DNA of 64,000 nt, from contig NZ_CP144914.1 in assembly GCF_008014775.2 (NCBI RefSeq), positions 992,001 to 1,056,000 of the forward strand. The letters run 5' to 3'. Both the position numbers and the translations under genes were made by a program. How positions within the stretch are numbered: the stretch's first letter is position 1; every line of letters starts with the position of its first letter. The notes beneath the pieces were generated by a model that was not told the origin of the DNA, searched no databases, and was given only the letters and a program-made list of their open reading frames with translations. Origin of the DNA: Alkalicoccus halolimnae. GTDB taxonomy: Bacteria > Bacillota > Bacilli > Bacillales > Salisediminibacteriaceae. Positions 43,641 through 52,582 of the stretch are shown in pieces.

Positions 43641-43882
43641 AGTGAATGATGATCAAATGGGATCTTCGTTATTAGAAGGCCGATCATGCTCCGTATTATT
43701 ACCGGGAGCTGGAGTGGACATGGGGCGACTCCGGGACGATCAAGGACGAGCCTCACTCCGCACGACCGCAGGGAGAACGGGATTAGCTGAGTCCGGCCCG
43801 CCCGGAAAGCGTCCCCATGGAATCGAAAGCGGACGGAAACCAGAAGGAAATACTTCTATAAGTTATATTTTCAAGGAAGCGT
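43640..43882. repeat. Family B element, long type
   Basis: TGATCAAATGGGATCTTCG, GGAGTGGACATGGGGCGA, GGGATTAGCTGAG, GGAAAGCGTCCCCATGGAA and a right end TTATATTTTCAAGGAAGC. It abuts the RpiR relic on one side and the end of the sigma-54 activator gene on the other. Confidence 0.6.
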
Positions 43883-43885
43883 ATA

Positions 43886-45874
43886 TTAAAGTTCCTGAAG
43901 CCTGGAAAGGCCCTGGGTGGTGATGGTCGAGCCCATTCGGCCGCTCCCTTTTTCCACGAATCCTTTTTCAGCCAGTTTTTGAATTCTCATCCTTACCTGC
44001 TGTATAGAAAGAGAGTATCCATCTGCAGAAGCTTTTTCAGCGAGTTTTTTCAAGCTGACCCTTTCCCCCTTTGAAGCCGCTTCAGCTAATAAATCAAGCA
44101 GCTTAAATAAATCCGGAGTAAGCGGTGCTGCGTTACGCGGCCGCATTTTCCGGAAAAATTCCGGGAGGTCGCCGGATGTAAGTACGTTTCCTCCGGTTGT
44201 TTCTGCGTAGGCAATTGTGCTTTTCAACTCACGAATATTTCCCGGCCAGTCGTATTTTTGCAGGATGTCTTCCGCTTCAGGAGAAAGTTTTCTATTCTCA
44301 CGGAGAAGAGCTTTGCAGAGAAGGGGAAGGTCACTTTTCCGTTCGCGCAGCGGAGGTACAGAAAAATGAAGCACATTTAATCTGTAAAACAGGTCGGAAC
44401 GGAAACGTCCTTCCCGGACTTCCAGTTCAAGGTTTTTATTGGTTGCTGCAATAATCCGATTTTCAACCGGAATATTGCTGCCTCCGCCGATGCGGCGGAT
44501 TTCTCCTTCCTGAAGTACTCGGAGCAGCTGCGCCTGAACACCCGTGCTTAGTTCTCCAATTTCATCGAGAAAGAGCGTTCCTCCGGAAGCAAGTTCGAAA
44601 AGACCGCGTTTGCCTCCTTTCAGAGCTCCGGTAAAAGTACCTTCTTCATATCCGAACAGTTCACTGTGAAGCAGGCTTTCCGACATAGCGCTGCAGTTCA
44701 CTGCAAAAAAAGGACCCTGCCATTGTTTGGAATTATGATGAACTGCGTGGGCGAACAATTCTTTACCGACGCCCGTTTCTCCGTAAATTAAAACCGGATA
44801 ATCTGCAGCAGCCATTTTCAGAGACCGGTCTTTCGCCTCTGTAAGGAGTGGATGTTCCCCTATAATGTCTTGCAGTGTATATTTGGAAGCCAGGCCTTTG
44901 CGGCGGTGCTCCCGGCGTGCTGTCTGTTCAATTTCAAAAGCTTTTTCTACACTTTTAACCGTGACCACGGTGGAACTGAAAGAGGAGGTGGTCGTTTTAT
45001 ACAGTACATGTTCCTGCTCTCCAATGGTTAGAAAGCCCCGGGTATCCTTGTTTTCAATAAATTGGAGCAGGGTTCTATTGGAGATCACTTCGTAAATCGA
45101 AGATCCAATCACTATGCTCGCAGCTTTTGAAAGGATTTTTTCCATACCCTGATTAACGGCGGTAATCACTCCTTTATGATTGAAAGCGAGAATCGCATCG
45201 TCCATTTGATTAAGCAGCTCGTGATAATGATCGCTGATTTTCTGCGTATGATCTTCTTTTGCAAGCAGACTTTCCTGGAGCTTGACCATTTTAGTCAAAT
45301 ACCTTTCTGACAGTTTTGAGGCGATCGTTTCGTCAAGCTTAAGGTAATCAACGACTCTGATGATGGTAGTCATATCAAAGGGGCGGACATCGATGTCGAT
45401 AATACGGCTGATCGAAGGAGGGCAGCGATCTTTCTCACTCGGAGTTACTGCCGTGGTGACTCCGTCGTAAAAATGCCGGCCCGTTTGAAACGGAATAAGT
45501 TCCAGATGGTCGATCCCCAGCTGATAGATGGATTCCGCTGTTTCATTGACTGATTCCTCATCATCGTTAACGACGAGCACCCGGCTTTTTGGAAGCGCAA
45601 GCAGTCGTGGAAAAGCTTCCGGATTAATGGTTCTTTTACCGGTTAGCAGATGTGTTTGCTCAAGGGGAAAAGCATAGAGCTGGAAAAATTCCTCTCTGAC
45701 AGATCGGGATGAAAATAAGATAATCTGGAATTCATCTGGCCGGAAGTTCTGCTGCTTTTCATCAACAGCAATACTTCTGATGGAAATAGTGTCGCCTAAG
45801 AGCATATTCAGCTGTGCGTGCAGGACCGCTTTTGTATTATTATTTCCGGTAACGAGGAGAAGTTGTTTATGCAT
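43886..45874 (-). CDS. Sigma-54-dependent transcriptional activator (PAS-AAA-winged HTH)
   Basis: A 662-residue bacterial enhancer-binding protein. N-terminal 200 residues: a sensor with a Rossmann-like pattern (VLVVNDDEESVNETAESI) similar to PrpR-N-type effector domains. PAS about 215-300. AAA+ domain about 335-560 with Walker A GETGVGKE, the sigma-54 loop GTFTGA (Thr for Ala in GAFTGA), Walker B GGTLFLDEIGE and the R-finger region FRSDLFYRLN. The C-terminus is a winged-helix type (about 590-660) instead of the usual Fis helix. AAGGAG lies seven bases before ATG. It is divergent from a permease-peptidase operon that carries a perfect sigma-54 promoter. Confidence 0.9.
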   Translation of the reverse strand: MHKQLLLVTGNNNTKAVLHAQLNMLLGDTISIRSIAVDEKQQNFRPDEFQIILFSSRSVREEFFQLYAFPLEQTHLLTGKRTINPEAFPRLLALPKSRVLVVNDDEESVNETAESIYQLGIDHLELIPFQTGRHFYDGVTTAVTPSEKDRCPPSISRIIDIDVRPFDMTTIIRVVDYLKLDETIASKLSERYLTKMVKLQESLLAKEDHTQKISDHYHELLNQMDDAILAFNHKGVITAVNQGMEKILSKAASIVIGSSIYEVISNRTLLQFIENKDTRGFLTIGEQEHVLYKTTTSSFSSTVVTVKSVEKAFEIEQTARREHRRKGLASKYTLQDIIGEHPLLTEAKDRSLKMAAADYPVLIYGETGVGKELFAHAVHHNSKQWQGPFFAVNCSAMSESLLHSELFGYEEGTFTGALKGGKRGLFELASGGTLFLDEIGELSTGVQAQLLRVLQEGEIRRIGGGSNIPVENRIIAATNKNLELEVREGRFRSDLFYRLNVLHFSVPPLRERKSDLPLLCKALLRENRKLSPEAEDILQKYDWPGNIRELKSTIAYAETTGGNVLTSGDLPEFFRKMRPRNAAPLTPDLFKLLDLLAEAASKGERVSLKKLAEKASADGYSLSIQQVRMRIQKLAEKGFVEKGSGRMGSTITTQGLSRLQEL

Positions 45875-45894
45875 GAAGATGCTCCTTTATATGT

Positions 45895-46150
45895 GAATCA
45901 ATTTTATAAGTGCTTTTTCAAGCAAATATATGAATGTTCATAACAAAATCTATCCTGACGTTTGTATTTAAAATGACCGCAGGGAAAGTCGGCGGCTCCC
46001 TCGGAGGAATCAAGCGCCTCCTAAAGAACCAATTTTGTGAAGGTTTTTACGCCACAATCAACGACAAACCATCGGAAAAGAGTCCGTCTGAAGTGGAAAT
46101 TATTCATCATGTTCGAAAATACCTTTCTTGCAGTGGCTTATGTACGTAAT
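45895..46150 (+). repeat. Degenerate full-length family A element
   Basis: Left end GAATCAATTTTATAAG (one change), body blocks GGCGGCTCC, GAGTCCGTCTGAAGTGG and ATTCATCATGTTCGAAA, and a right end mutated to GGCTTATGTACGTAATT. About 256 bp. It lies between the activator gene and its target operon. Confidence 0.6.
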
Positions 46151-46154
46151 TTTT

Positions 46155-46400
46155 TATAAATAAGTCTACCTTGAAAATAAAGTAGAAAATCGCCTCATGT
46201 CCACTCCAGCGCCCCATAAGTATACGGAGCAGATCGGCCTTCAAATAAAGAAGCACCCATCTGCCTATCTTTCATTCGACCTGTATAGAAGGGGGATTCC
46301 ATTCCTATAGAAAGCCGTTTGCATGCCTCATGGTACAAGGCTTTTTGCATGAGTGTTTCTGTTAATGTTCAGTGTTTCTGCCCGCCAGAGGTAATGTTGA
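46155..46400 (-). repeat. Reverse-oriented long family B relic
   Basis: Starts TACCTTGAAAATAAAGTAG (reverse of the family right end) and contains ATGTCCACTCCAGCGCCCC and GCATGAGTGTTTCTG, the reverse of sequences in the 33990-34346 copy. Confidence 0.55.
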
Positions 46401-46442
46401 ATGGAAAATACATAGGATAAGAATGAAATTTTTTAGTTTTTA

Positions 46443-46475
46443 TATGTTTTTATTATATCAGCAAATAAAAACATA
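46443..46475. promoter_or_regulatory. Inverted repeat, candidate enhancer site for the sigma-54 activator
   Basis: TATGTTTTTATT (46443-46454) and AATAAAAACATA (46464-46475) are perfect 12-bp arms with a 9-nt spacer. The centre is about 66 bp upstream of the -24 element, a usual position for an activator binding site. Confidence 0.55.
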
Positions 46476-46524
46476 AAAAGTATAAAAAACACGTCGAAGG
46501 CCGCTTTTTCAACTTTTTAAATAT

Positions 46525-46540
46525 TGGCACTCTTTTTGCA
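46525..46540 (+). promoter_or_regulatory. Sigma-54 (-24/-12) promoter
   Basis: TGGCAC-N5-TTGCA is a perfect match to the sigma-54 consensus, with correct GG to GC spacing. It lies 42 bp upstream of the permease start codon and faces away from the sigma-54 activator gene. Confidence 0.85.
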
Positions 46541-46581
46541 TTAATGAATAAGCAAGGGTCATATTTAAAGGAGGAAGAACT

Positions 46582-48081
46582 ATGAAGCAGAGAGAGTGGA
46601 AAACACCGCACACGTTTGTGATTATATTTTTCGTCGTTGTACTTGCTGGGTTATTAACGTATTTTGTACCGATGGGAATGTTTGAGACAGAAGAGGTTAC
46701 CTACGATAATCAGGGGCAGGAGGATACTCGCACCGTCCTGATTCCGGAAACATTTGAGTATATGACGGACGAGGCAGGAGAACCAGCCACAGAAGGCGTC
46801 AGCCTGTTTGAACCCTTTGGCGGAGCAGGATTTCTCAATTACATGTTTGAAGGTCTTGTCTCCGGAGATAAGTGGGGATCAGCCGTCGGCGTCGTTGCTT
46901 TTATTCTGATCATTGGCGGAGCGTTCGGCATTATTATGCGTACGAAAGCCATCGATCAGGGCATTTTTGCAATTATTGATAAAACAAAAGGAAGAGAAGC
47001 TCTGCTTATTCCAGTGATGTTTTTCTTTTTCTCCCTTGGTGGAGCAGTTTTCGGCATGGGGGAGGAAGCGATTGCCTTTGCGATAATTCTCATCCCGCTC
47101 GTTATTGCTCTCGGTTATGATGCCATTACCGGTGTAATGATTACGTACGTGGCGACACAAATAGGCTTTGCAACATCCTGGATGAATCCATTCGGCGTGG
47201 CGATCGCCCAAGGGGTATCCGATGTACCTGTTTTATCCGGAGCCCCGTTCCGCATCGCCATGTGGGCTGTATTTACAGCAGTCGGGATCATCTACACGAT
47301 GTGGTACGCTAATAAAGTACGAAAAAATCCGGAGGCGTCGTATTCGATCAAATCCAACGAATATTTCAGAAAGCATAGTCAGAATCAGGAGTTAAACGGG
47401 AAATTTACTATAGGAGATAGTCTCGTTGTAATGACACTGGGACTTGGAATCGTCTGGATCATCTGGGGAGTTGTACAGGATGCCTACTTTATTCCGGAAA
47501 TTGCGACCCAGTTTTTCACTATTGGCCTCACAGCAGGTATTATTGGAGTTCTGTTTAAATTAAATGATATGACTGTAAACGATATAGCAGAAAGTTTCTC
47601 AGAAGGAGCACAGCAGCTGCTTCCGGCAGCGCTTGTCGTTGGAATGGCTAAAGGGATCGTGATTATTCTCGGCGGCGATGCTGCAGATGAAGGTTCCGTA
47701 CTGAACACGATCCTTTATCAGGCAGGCGGACTTGTAGATAACATGCCGGAAGTGCTTTCCGCGAGTTTTATCCTGCTGTTTCAGTCGGGAATTAACTTTT
47801 TCGTCGTCTCAGGATCTGGGCAGGCAGCTTTAACAATGCCACTCATTGCTCCGCTTTCCGATATTGCAGGAGTAACGAGGCAGGTAGCTGTACTTGGATT
47901 TCAGCTCGGTGATGGGCTCACAAACATTATTGTCCCTACTTCCGCTGCGCTGATGGGCACACTCGGGGCTGCACGTGTGGACTGGGGAACATGGTTCCGT
48001 TTCATTTTCAAATTCCAGCTTATCCTGTTTGGACTGGCTCTCATATTCGTATTTATTGCCGTAGCAATTAATTTTAGTTAG
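46582..48081 (+). CDS. YfcC-family transporter (C4-dicarboxylate carrier / AitC-ArcD-like)
   Basis: A 499-residue membrane protein with about 11-12 helices of the YfcC/DcuC-like ion transporter superfamily. Landmarks: the start KTPHTFVIIFFVVVLAGLLT, YFVPMGMF, GGAFGIIMRTKAID, FSLGGAVFGMGEEAIAFAII, ATSWMNPFGVAIAQG and SGSGQAALTMPLIAPLSDI. Relatives carry amino acids, dipeptides or dicarboxylates. The next gene, an isoaspartyl dipeptidase ten bases downstream, suggests peptide or acidic amino acid import. Expression is probably sigma-54 dependent. Confidence 0.88.
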   Translation: MKQREWKTPHTFVIIFFVVVLAGLLTYFVPMGMFETEEVTYDNQGQEDTRTVLIPETFEYMTDEAGEPATEGVSLFEPFGGAGFLNYMFEGLVSGDKWGSAVGVVAFILIIGGAFGIIMRTKAIDQGIFAIIDKTKGREALLIPVMFFFFSLGGAVFGMGEEAIAFAIILIPLVIALGYDAITGVMITYVATQIGFATSWMNPFGVAIAQGVSDVPVLSGAPFRIAMWAVFTAVGIIYTMWYANKVRKNPEASYSIKSNEYFRKHSQNQELNGKFTIGDSLVVMTLGLGIVWIIWGVVQDAYFIPEIATQFFTIGLTAGIIGVLFKLNDMTVNDIAESFSEGAQQLLPAALVVGMAKGIVIILGGDAADEGSVLNTILYQAGGLVDNMPEVLSASFILLFQSGINFFVVSGSGQAALTMPLIAPLSDIAGVTRQVAVLGFQLGDGLTNIIVPTSAALMGTLGAARVDWGTWFRFIFKFQLILFGLALIFVFIAVAINFS

Positions 48082-48091
48082 AGGTGAGCAC

Positions 48092-49255
48092 ATGTTTACG
48101 TTAATAAAAAATGCAGAAATCTATGCGCCGCAGTTTCTCGGTAAAAAGGATGTGCTTTTTACGGAAGGCCGCATTCTCGCCGTTGGAGAGCTTGAAGCTC
48201 CGTCCGGATATAAAACAGAAGTCATTGACGGAAGCGGGAAAATACTGATACCGGGCTTAATTGACAGCCACGTTCACATTATCGGCGGGGGCGGAGAAGG
48301 CGGCTATCATACGAGGACGCCGGAACTTCAGCTTTCCGATGCCGTCGGTTACGGGATTACGACACTCGTCGGTGTAATCGGAACAGATGGAACGACGCGC
48401 ACGACAGCGGAATTGATTGCAAAAGCACGCGGGCTCGAAGAAGAAGGCATCAGCTGCTACGTGCATGTCGGCAATTATCACGTGCCTGTACGCACGGTGA
48501 CAGGGAGCATTGAAGACGATCTGCTGCTGATCGACCGTATTATCGGTGTCGGAGAAGTTGCTGTTAGTGATCACCGGTCGTCCCAGCCGACGACCGAAGA
48601 ACTTGCAAGACTCGCTTCCAAAGCCCGCATCGGTGGGATGCTTTCCGGAAAAGCAGGAATAGTAAATGTTCACATCGGTGATGGATCTGCGGGACTGCAG
48701 CCGCTTCTCGATGTCGTAGAAACGACTGACCTGCCGATTGAAGTTTTCTGTCCTACTCACGTGAACCGGACAGAGAATTTATTCCAGCAGGGTCTCGCGT
48801 TTGCTGAAAGGGGAGGAATCATTGATTTCACGACGAGTACGATTCCCTCTTTTCTTGATGGAGGAGAAGTGAAGGCTGCAAAAGCAGTACGCCGTGCTCT
48901 GGAAGCGGAAGTTGATCCGGCGCTTATAACGATGACCTCCGACGGACAGGGCAGCCTGCCTTCTTTTAATAAAGAAGGGAAATTCACCGGCCTGCAGGTG
49001 GCCAATACCGGATCTTTGTTTGAAGCGCTCCGGGAAGCCGTTTTAGAGGAAAAAGTAAATATTGAGAATGCGGTCAGGACCGTTACCGAAAATCCGGCCC
49101 GTATCCTGAAGCTGGTGCAAAAAGGGAAAATAGAACGGGGCGGGGATGCCGATCTTCTGCTCTTGGATAAAGAATGGCATATTACAGATGTTTGGGCTAA
49201 AGGCCAAAAAATGGTGAAAGAAGGAACCGTCATTGTAAAAGGAACATTTGAATAA
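48092..49255 (+). CDS. iadA: Isoaspartyl dipeptidase (beta-aspartyl peptidase)
   Basis: A 387-residue amidohydrolase that hydrolyses beta-aspartyl dipeptides arising from damaged proteins. Metal motif HVH in IDSHVHIIGGGGEGG, TRTPE, GEVAVSDHRSSQPT, HIGDG, THVNRTENLF, and the catalytic Asp in TMTSDGQGSLPSF. Length matches E. coli IadA. GAGGTGAGC precedes ATG. It is the second gene of the sigma-54 operon, so the operon probably imports and breaks down isoaspartyl peptides. Confidence 0.92.
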   Translation: MFTLIKNAEIYAPQFLGKKDVLFTEGRILAVGELEAPSGYKTEVIDGSGKILIPGLIDSHVHIIGGGGEGGYHTRTPELQLSDAVGYGITTLVGVIGTDGTTRTTAELIAKARGLEEEGISCYVHVGNYHVPVRTVTGSIEDDLLLIDRIIGVGEVAVSDHRSSQPTTEELARLASKARIGGMLSGKAGIVNVHIGDGSAGLQPLLDVVETTDLPIEVFCPTHVNRTENLFQQGLAFAERGGIIDFTTSTIPSFLDGGEVKAAKAVRRALEAEVDPALITMTSDGQGSLPSFNKEGKFTGLQVANTGSLFEALREAVLEEKVNIENAVRTVTENPARILKLVQKGKIERGGDADLLLLDKEWHITDVWAKGQKMVKEGTVIVKGTFE

Positions 49256-49298
49256 AATATCGGAAAATCAGCCATCTCCCATACACTTGGCTATACAG

Positions 49299-49337
49299 AA
49301 AAATCCCTTACCTAAACATACGGTAAGGGATTTTTTC
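49299..49337 (+). terminator. Intrinsic terminator of the permease-iadA operon
   Basis: A stem of AAAAATCCCTTACC with GGTAAGGGATTTTTT around AACATAC, T run. Confidence 0.9.
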
Positions 49338-49341
49338 TATT

Positions 49342-49465
49342 GGCTCTGTTAAAGCATTCTGTTGTTGATAAATACAGAAAACTCCGCTTCAACCCGCCCG
49401 GAAAGCGTCCGCATGGCGGCGAAGGCGGAGGCTCATCGCTTAAATGCTTTATTTTCAAAGCAGCC
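49342..49465. repeat. Family B element with perfect 8-bp target duplication
   Basis: A 124-bp copy: left end GGCTCTGTTAAAGC, right end TTTATTTTCAAAGCAGCC, and TTTCTATT on both sides (49334-49341, 49466-49473). It inserted a few bases after the iadA terminator, duplicating part of its T-rich tail. Confidence 0.85.
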
Positions 49466-49502
49466 TTTCTATTTGCTGAGTGGCAGTCCTGCTGTTTTTC
49501 CG

Positions 49503-50285
49503 TTAATCCTTTTCCAGAAAGGGCTTATTAATGTAGTGATACACGACAGCCATAAAAATGGTGCCTCCAAGAATGTTGCCGAGCGTTACTGGCACCAGGT
49601 TCCGGACCATTCCTTCAAGCGAAACGGCTTCCGGGTTATCGAGAACAAGAGCAATCGCAAACGTACACATGTTGGCAATGCTGTGCTCGTAGCCGGAAAT
49701 GAAAAAGCAGAATACGAAAAAGATCATCGCCGTCATTTTTGCAATATCTTCTTTCATAGAAAGAGGTACGAAGAAAGCAAGGCAGATCAGCCAGTTACAG
49801 AGAACGGCCCGAAAAAAGAGCTGGGTGACGGGGTCAGTCATTTTCTGCTCTGTTACCGTCAGCAGGAAAGCATTCACATTTGGATCATTGAAAAGGCCGG
49901 TCGTATAGATTAAGAAAGCGAAAGTTCCCGCGCCCATGATATTTCCTAAGTATGTATAAGTCCATAACTTCCCTACGGTCCGCCATCGCATTTTTTTGCG
50001 CATCGCAGCGTATGTATGGTAAAAAGTATCTCCTGTAAACAAATCAGCTCCGCCATAGGCTATAAGAATAATGGCTACGCTGAATGTAATGCCTGCCATA
50101 GGGTACGTCCATGGAGACTGTTCCATATAAAAATAGCTGCCAGTTTTAAAAGCGACAATAACGCCGAAACCAATAAACATGCTGGCGAGCATCGCTCTGA
50201 CAAGGTAGCGTCCGCGCCCGGTATTGAATATTTTTTCTTTCTTTAAAGCAAGCTTTTCCACTTGCTCAAGCGACTGAATTTCCAT
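49503..50285 (-). CDS. Formate/nitrite transporter family protein
   Basis: A 260-residue FNT-family channel with six hydrophobic helices. Family landmarks are GGADLFTGDTFYHTYA and YLGNIMGAGTFAFLIY, NWLICLAFF with the gating region, and SGYEHSIANM with the conserved His of the pore. It conducts formate, nitrite or hydrosulfide; which one is not evident. The frame is open 87 bases further, but ATG 50285 has AAAGGACGGAG upstream and starts before the amphipathic helix. It stands alone. Confidence 0.9.
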   Translation of the reverse strand: MEIQSLEQVEKLALKKEKIFNTGRGRYLVRAMLASMFIGFGVIVAFKTGSYFYMEQSPWTYPMAGITFSVAIILIAYGGADLFTGDTFYHTYAAMRKKMRWRTVGKLWTYTYLGNIMGAGTFAFLIYTTGLFNDPNVNAFLLTVTEQKMTDPVTQLFFRAVLCNWLICLAFFVPLSMKEDIAKMTAMIFFVFCFFISGYEHSIANMCTFAIALVLDNPEAVSLEGMVRNLVPVTLGNILGGTIFMAVVYHYINKPFLEKD

Positions 50286-50503
50286 TTTACTCCGTCCTTT
50301 CTCTCCTGCGATGTCTATACTATACGCCTCCTCTAATAAAAAGAAAATAGACGCAGGAAAGTGTAAGCGCATGCAGTTGTAACTTTTTTTGGATCGGGAA
50401 AAACTGCTCTCTTTTTGAGGGGCTGCTCCATAAAAACTTCCTCATTTTCATCAAACTTTCACAAACTTTGTTTATAGTGCATGAAGGAAGGGAGAGTCAG
50501 TTT

Positions 50504-51144
50504 ATGAATCAAGGGTGGACGATCGGTCCGTTTACACTTTCTTTTGCGGTTTTGGCAGCGGCTGCAGCTTTTGCAGGAGCTGCTGCTTACATAAAATACG
50601 GTTCACCATATCAGGGAAAAGAAAACCGGCAGCTGCGGGAGGTGCTCTACAATGCCTTCGCTTTTGGCCTGATTATCTATCTGTTCGGCAGCGCTGTATT
50701 TATGCTCCCCCGGCTGTTTACCGATCCGATGGCGGTACTCAGTTATCCGAGCGGGTTTCAGGAACTGCTTTTAGCGGGCGCTTCAGCCGCGGTTTATCTT
50801 TTTTACAGTGTGAAAAAGTATCATCTAAAAGGAAAAGAGGTACTCGGAGCTTTTCTTACGGTTATCATCACGGCAGAAATGATCTTTGTACTGTTTATGC
50901 CTCCGGCGGGGTCCTTCTTTTCCTGCTGTTTCAGTACAGGACCACTAATGCCGTTCTTTTCTTATTTATCGGCTGGAGCTTATTTCGCGGGAGCATAGCG
51001 CTTTTGGAGCGGAGACCTTCGTTTTTGAATGCAGCTGTACCGGAGTATATATACCCGGTGCTGGCTGCTCCGGGTTTGGTGTGGTTGATTATTTTGTTAT
51101 TTGGGAGTTCAAAAAGAAAGAAGATCCTGGAAAGTGAAAATTAG
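50504..51144 (+). pseudogene. Polytopic membrane protein with a -1 frameshift
   Basis: From ATG 50504 (GGAAGGGAGAG upstream) a membrane protein runs MNQGWTIGPFTLSFAVLAAA and reaches a stop at 50998. At the G4 run 50908-50911 a -1 shift moves into the adjacent frame, which continues hydrophobically (VLLFLLFQYRTTNAVLFLFI, then ERRPSFLNAAVPEYIYPVLA) to TAG 51144. The restored product would be about 213 residues with five to six helices, weakly recalling prolipoprotein diacylglyceryl transferase-like membrane proteins. Either a real mutation, a sequencing error, or slippage. It lies 65 bp upstream of ccdA. Confidence 0.65.
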
Positions 51145-51209
51145 TAGATGAACGTCTTTTCTGACTGCATTTTCAGGGGAGTTAAAAACGAAAGAAAAAA
51201 GGTGATTGC

Positions 51210-51953
51210 ATGGAAGAATTAAACCAATTAACACTCTGGGCAGCTTTTGCTGCGGGAATTGTATCTTTTATTTCCCCCTGTACGCTTCCCCTGTTCCCGG
51301 CTTATTTGTCGTACATTACCGGCATCAGCGTAAAAGAGCTGGAGGCTTCTTCAAATACAAAAGTAAGAAGATCGTTGATGTTCCACACGTTCTTTTTCTT
51401 AGCAGGGGTATCCACCATATTTATGGCTCTCGGAGTAGGGGCGACATTTATGGGGCAGTGGCTTCAGGATATTCTCATCGGCTCTTCAGGAAATCTTGTG
51501 CAGAGACTTGCCGGTATTTTCATTATTTTTATGGGATTGTTTGTTGCAGGAGTATTCAAGCTGAACAGCCTGATGCAGAACAAACGGTTTACGTTTACGA
51601 AAAAGCCTGCTGGTTTTGCGGGGACGACATTTATAGGGATGGGTTTTGCGGCTGGATGGACGCCGTGTATTGGCCCCATTTTCGCCTCCATTCTCGTCCT
51701 GTCGGCAAGTGATCCTTCCCAGGGATTCATTTACACCCTTATGTATATAATCGGGTTTGCCCTGCCCTTCTTTATTCTGACTTTCTTTATCGGTTCCACC
51801 CGGTGGATTGTCCGTTACAGCGGTCTCATTATGAAAGTGGGCGGAGGCGTGATGATCCTGATGGGCGTACTTTTATTTACCGGGCAGCTGACCGATATCT
51901 CAGCTTTTATTCTCCGGATGATTGAAGGGACATGGTTCGAACAATTAGGCTGA
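51210..51953 (+). CDS. ccdA: Cytochrome c biogenesis protein CcdA
   Basis: A 247-residue membrane thiol transporter with about six to seven helices. It passes electrons from cytoplasmic thioredoxin to extracytoplasmic thiol-disulfide proteins. The redox Cys pair is visible in ISPCTLPLFPAYLSY near residue 27 and GWTPCIGPIFASIL near 152. AAAAGGTGATTGC precedes ATG. The next gene is a membrane-anchored ResA/TlpA-type thioredoxin, its expected electron acceptor. Confidence 0.92.
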   Translation: MEELNQLTLWAAFAAGIVSFISPCTLPLFPAYLSYITGISVKELEASSNTKVRRSLMFHTFFFLAGVSTIFMALGVGATFMGQWLQDILIGSSGNLVQRLAGIFIIFMGLFVAGVFKLNSLMQNKRFTFTKKPAGFAGTTFIGMGFAAGWTPCIGPIFASILVLSASDPSQGFIYTLMYIIGFALPFFILTFFIGSTRWIVRYSGLIMKVGGGVMILMGVLLFTGQLTDISAFILRMIEGTWFEQLG

Positions 51954-51971
51954 AGGAAAGGATGAAAGGCA

Positions 51972-52547
51972 ATGAAAAAATGGATATTTATCGTTATTTT
52001 TGCAGGGATGATAGGATGGACGTTTTACAGTACAATCGATTGGCAGGAAGGTTCCGAGGAAGCTTATTCAGAAAATGATTCCAGCGGTAATGGCCCGCCC
52101 CCGGTGCCGGAAGAGGAAATAGGGCTCGGCGAAGAAGAATATGCGCCGGACTTCACCCTGGAAACCCTGGATGGGGAGGAAGTTTCTCTTTCGGATTTTC
52201 GCGGGGAGAAAAAAGTAATGTTGAATTTCTGGGCCACCTGGTGTCCGCCATGCCGGGCAGAAATGCCGGATATGCAGAACGTGTATGAAGAGCGGGACGA
52301 TATTGAAATTGTAGCGGTGAACTTGACGGAAACAGAGCCGGGTACCGAGCAGGTAGAAACGTTCAGGGAAGATTTCGGATTAACTTTTCCTATCCTGCTT
52401 GACCGCGACGTGGCGGTAGCTGAGCAGTTCGATATCCAGCCGGTACCTACCTCGTATATGATTGATACGAATGGTCAGATTCAGCATATCGCTCTAGGGC
52501 CGATGAACGAAGATACGATGACTCAGATTTTTGACGACATGGACTAA
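51972..52547 (+). CDS. Membrane-anchored thiol-disulfide oxidoreductase, ResA/TlpA-like
   Basis: A 191-residue protein with an N-terminal membrane anchor (about 4-20), an acidic linker (about 26-56) and a thioredoxin domain with the active site WCPPC in [15 protein letters not shown] near residue 91 and a cis-Pro loop PVPTSYMID. It acts outside the membrane, reducing apocytochrome c or other proteins using electrons from CcdA. It starts 18 bp after ccdA. The family also contains StoA; ResA-like is favoured by the WCPPC site. Confidence 0.9.
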   Translation: MKKWIFIVIFAGMIGWTFYSTIDWQEGSEEAYSENDSSGNGPPPVPEEEIGLGEEEYAPDFTLETLDGEEVSLSDFRGEKKVMLNFWATWCPPCRAEMPDMQNVYEERDDIEIVAVNLTETEPGTEQVETFREDFGLTFPILLDRDVAVAEQFDIQPVPTSYMIDTNGQIQHIALGPMNEDTMTQIFDDMD

Positions 52548-52582
52548 ACTTACAGAAGCAGCACAGGAAAAGGAGGATCAAC

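Noticed and set aside
50515..51144. Separate 209-codon gene in the second frame of the membrane protein
   Set aside because: Only the part after about 50908 reads as plausible protein; the first part is a shadow of the in-frame start, so a frameshifted single gene fits better.
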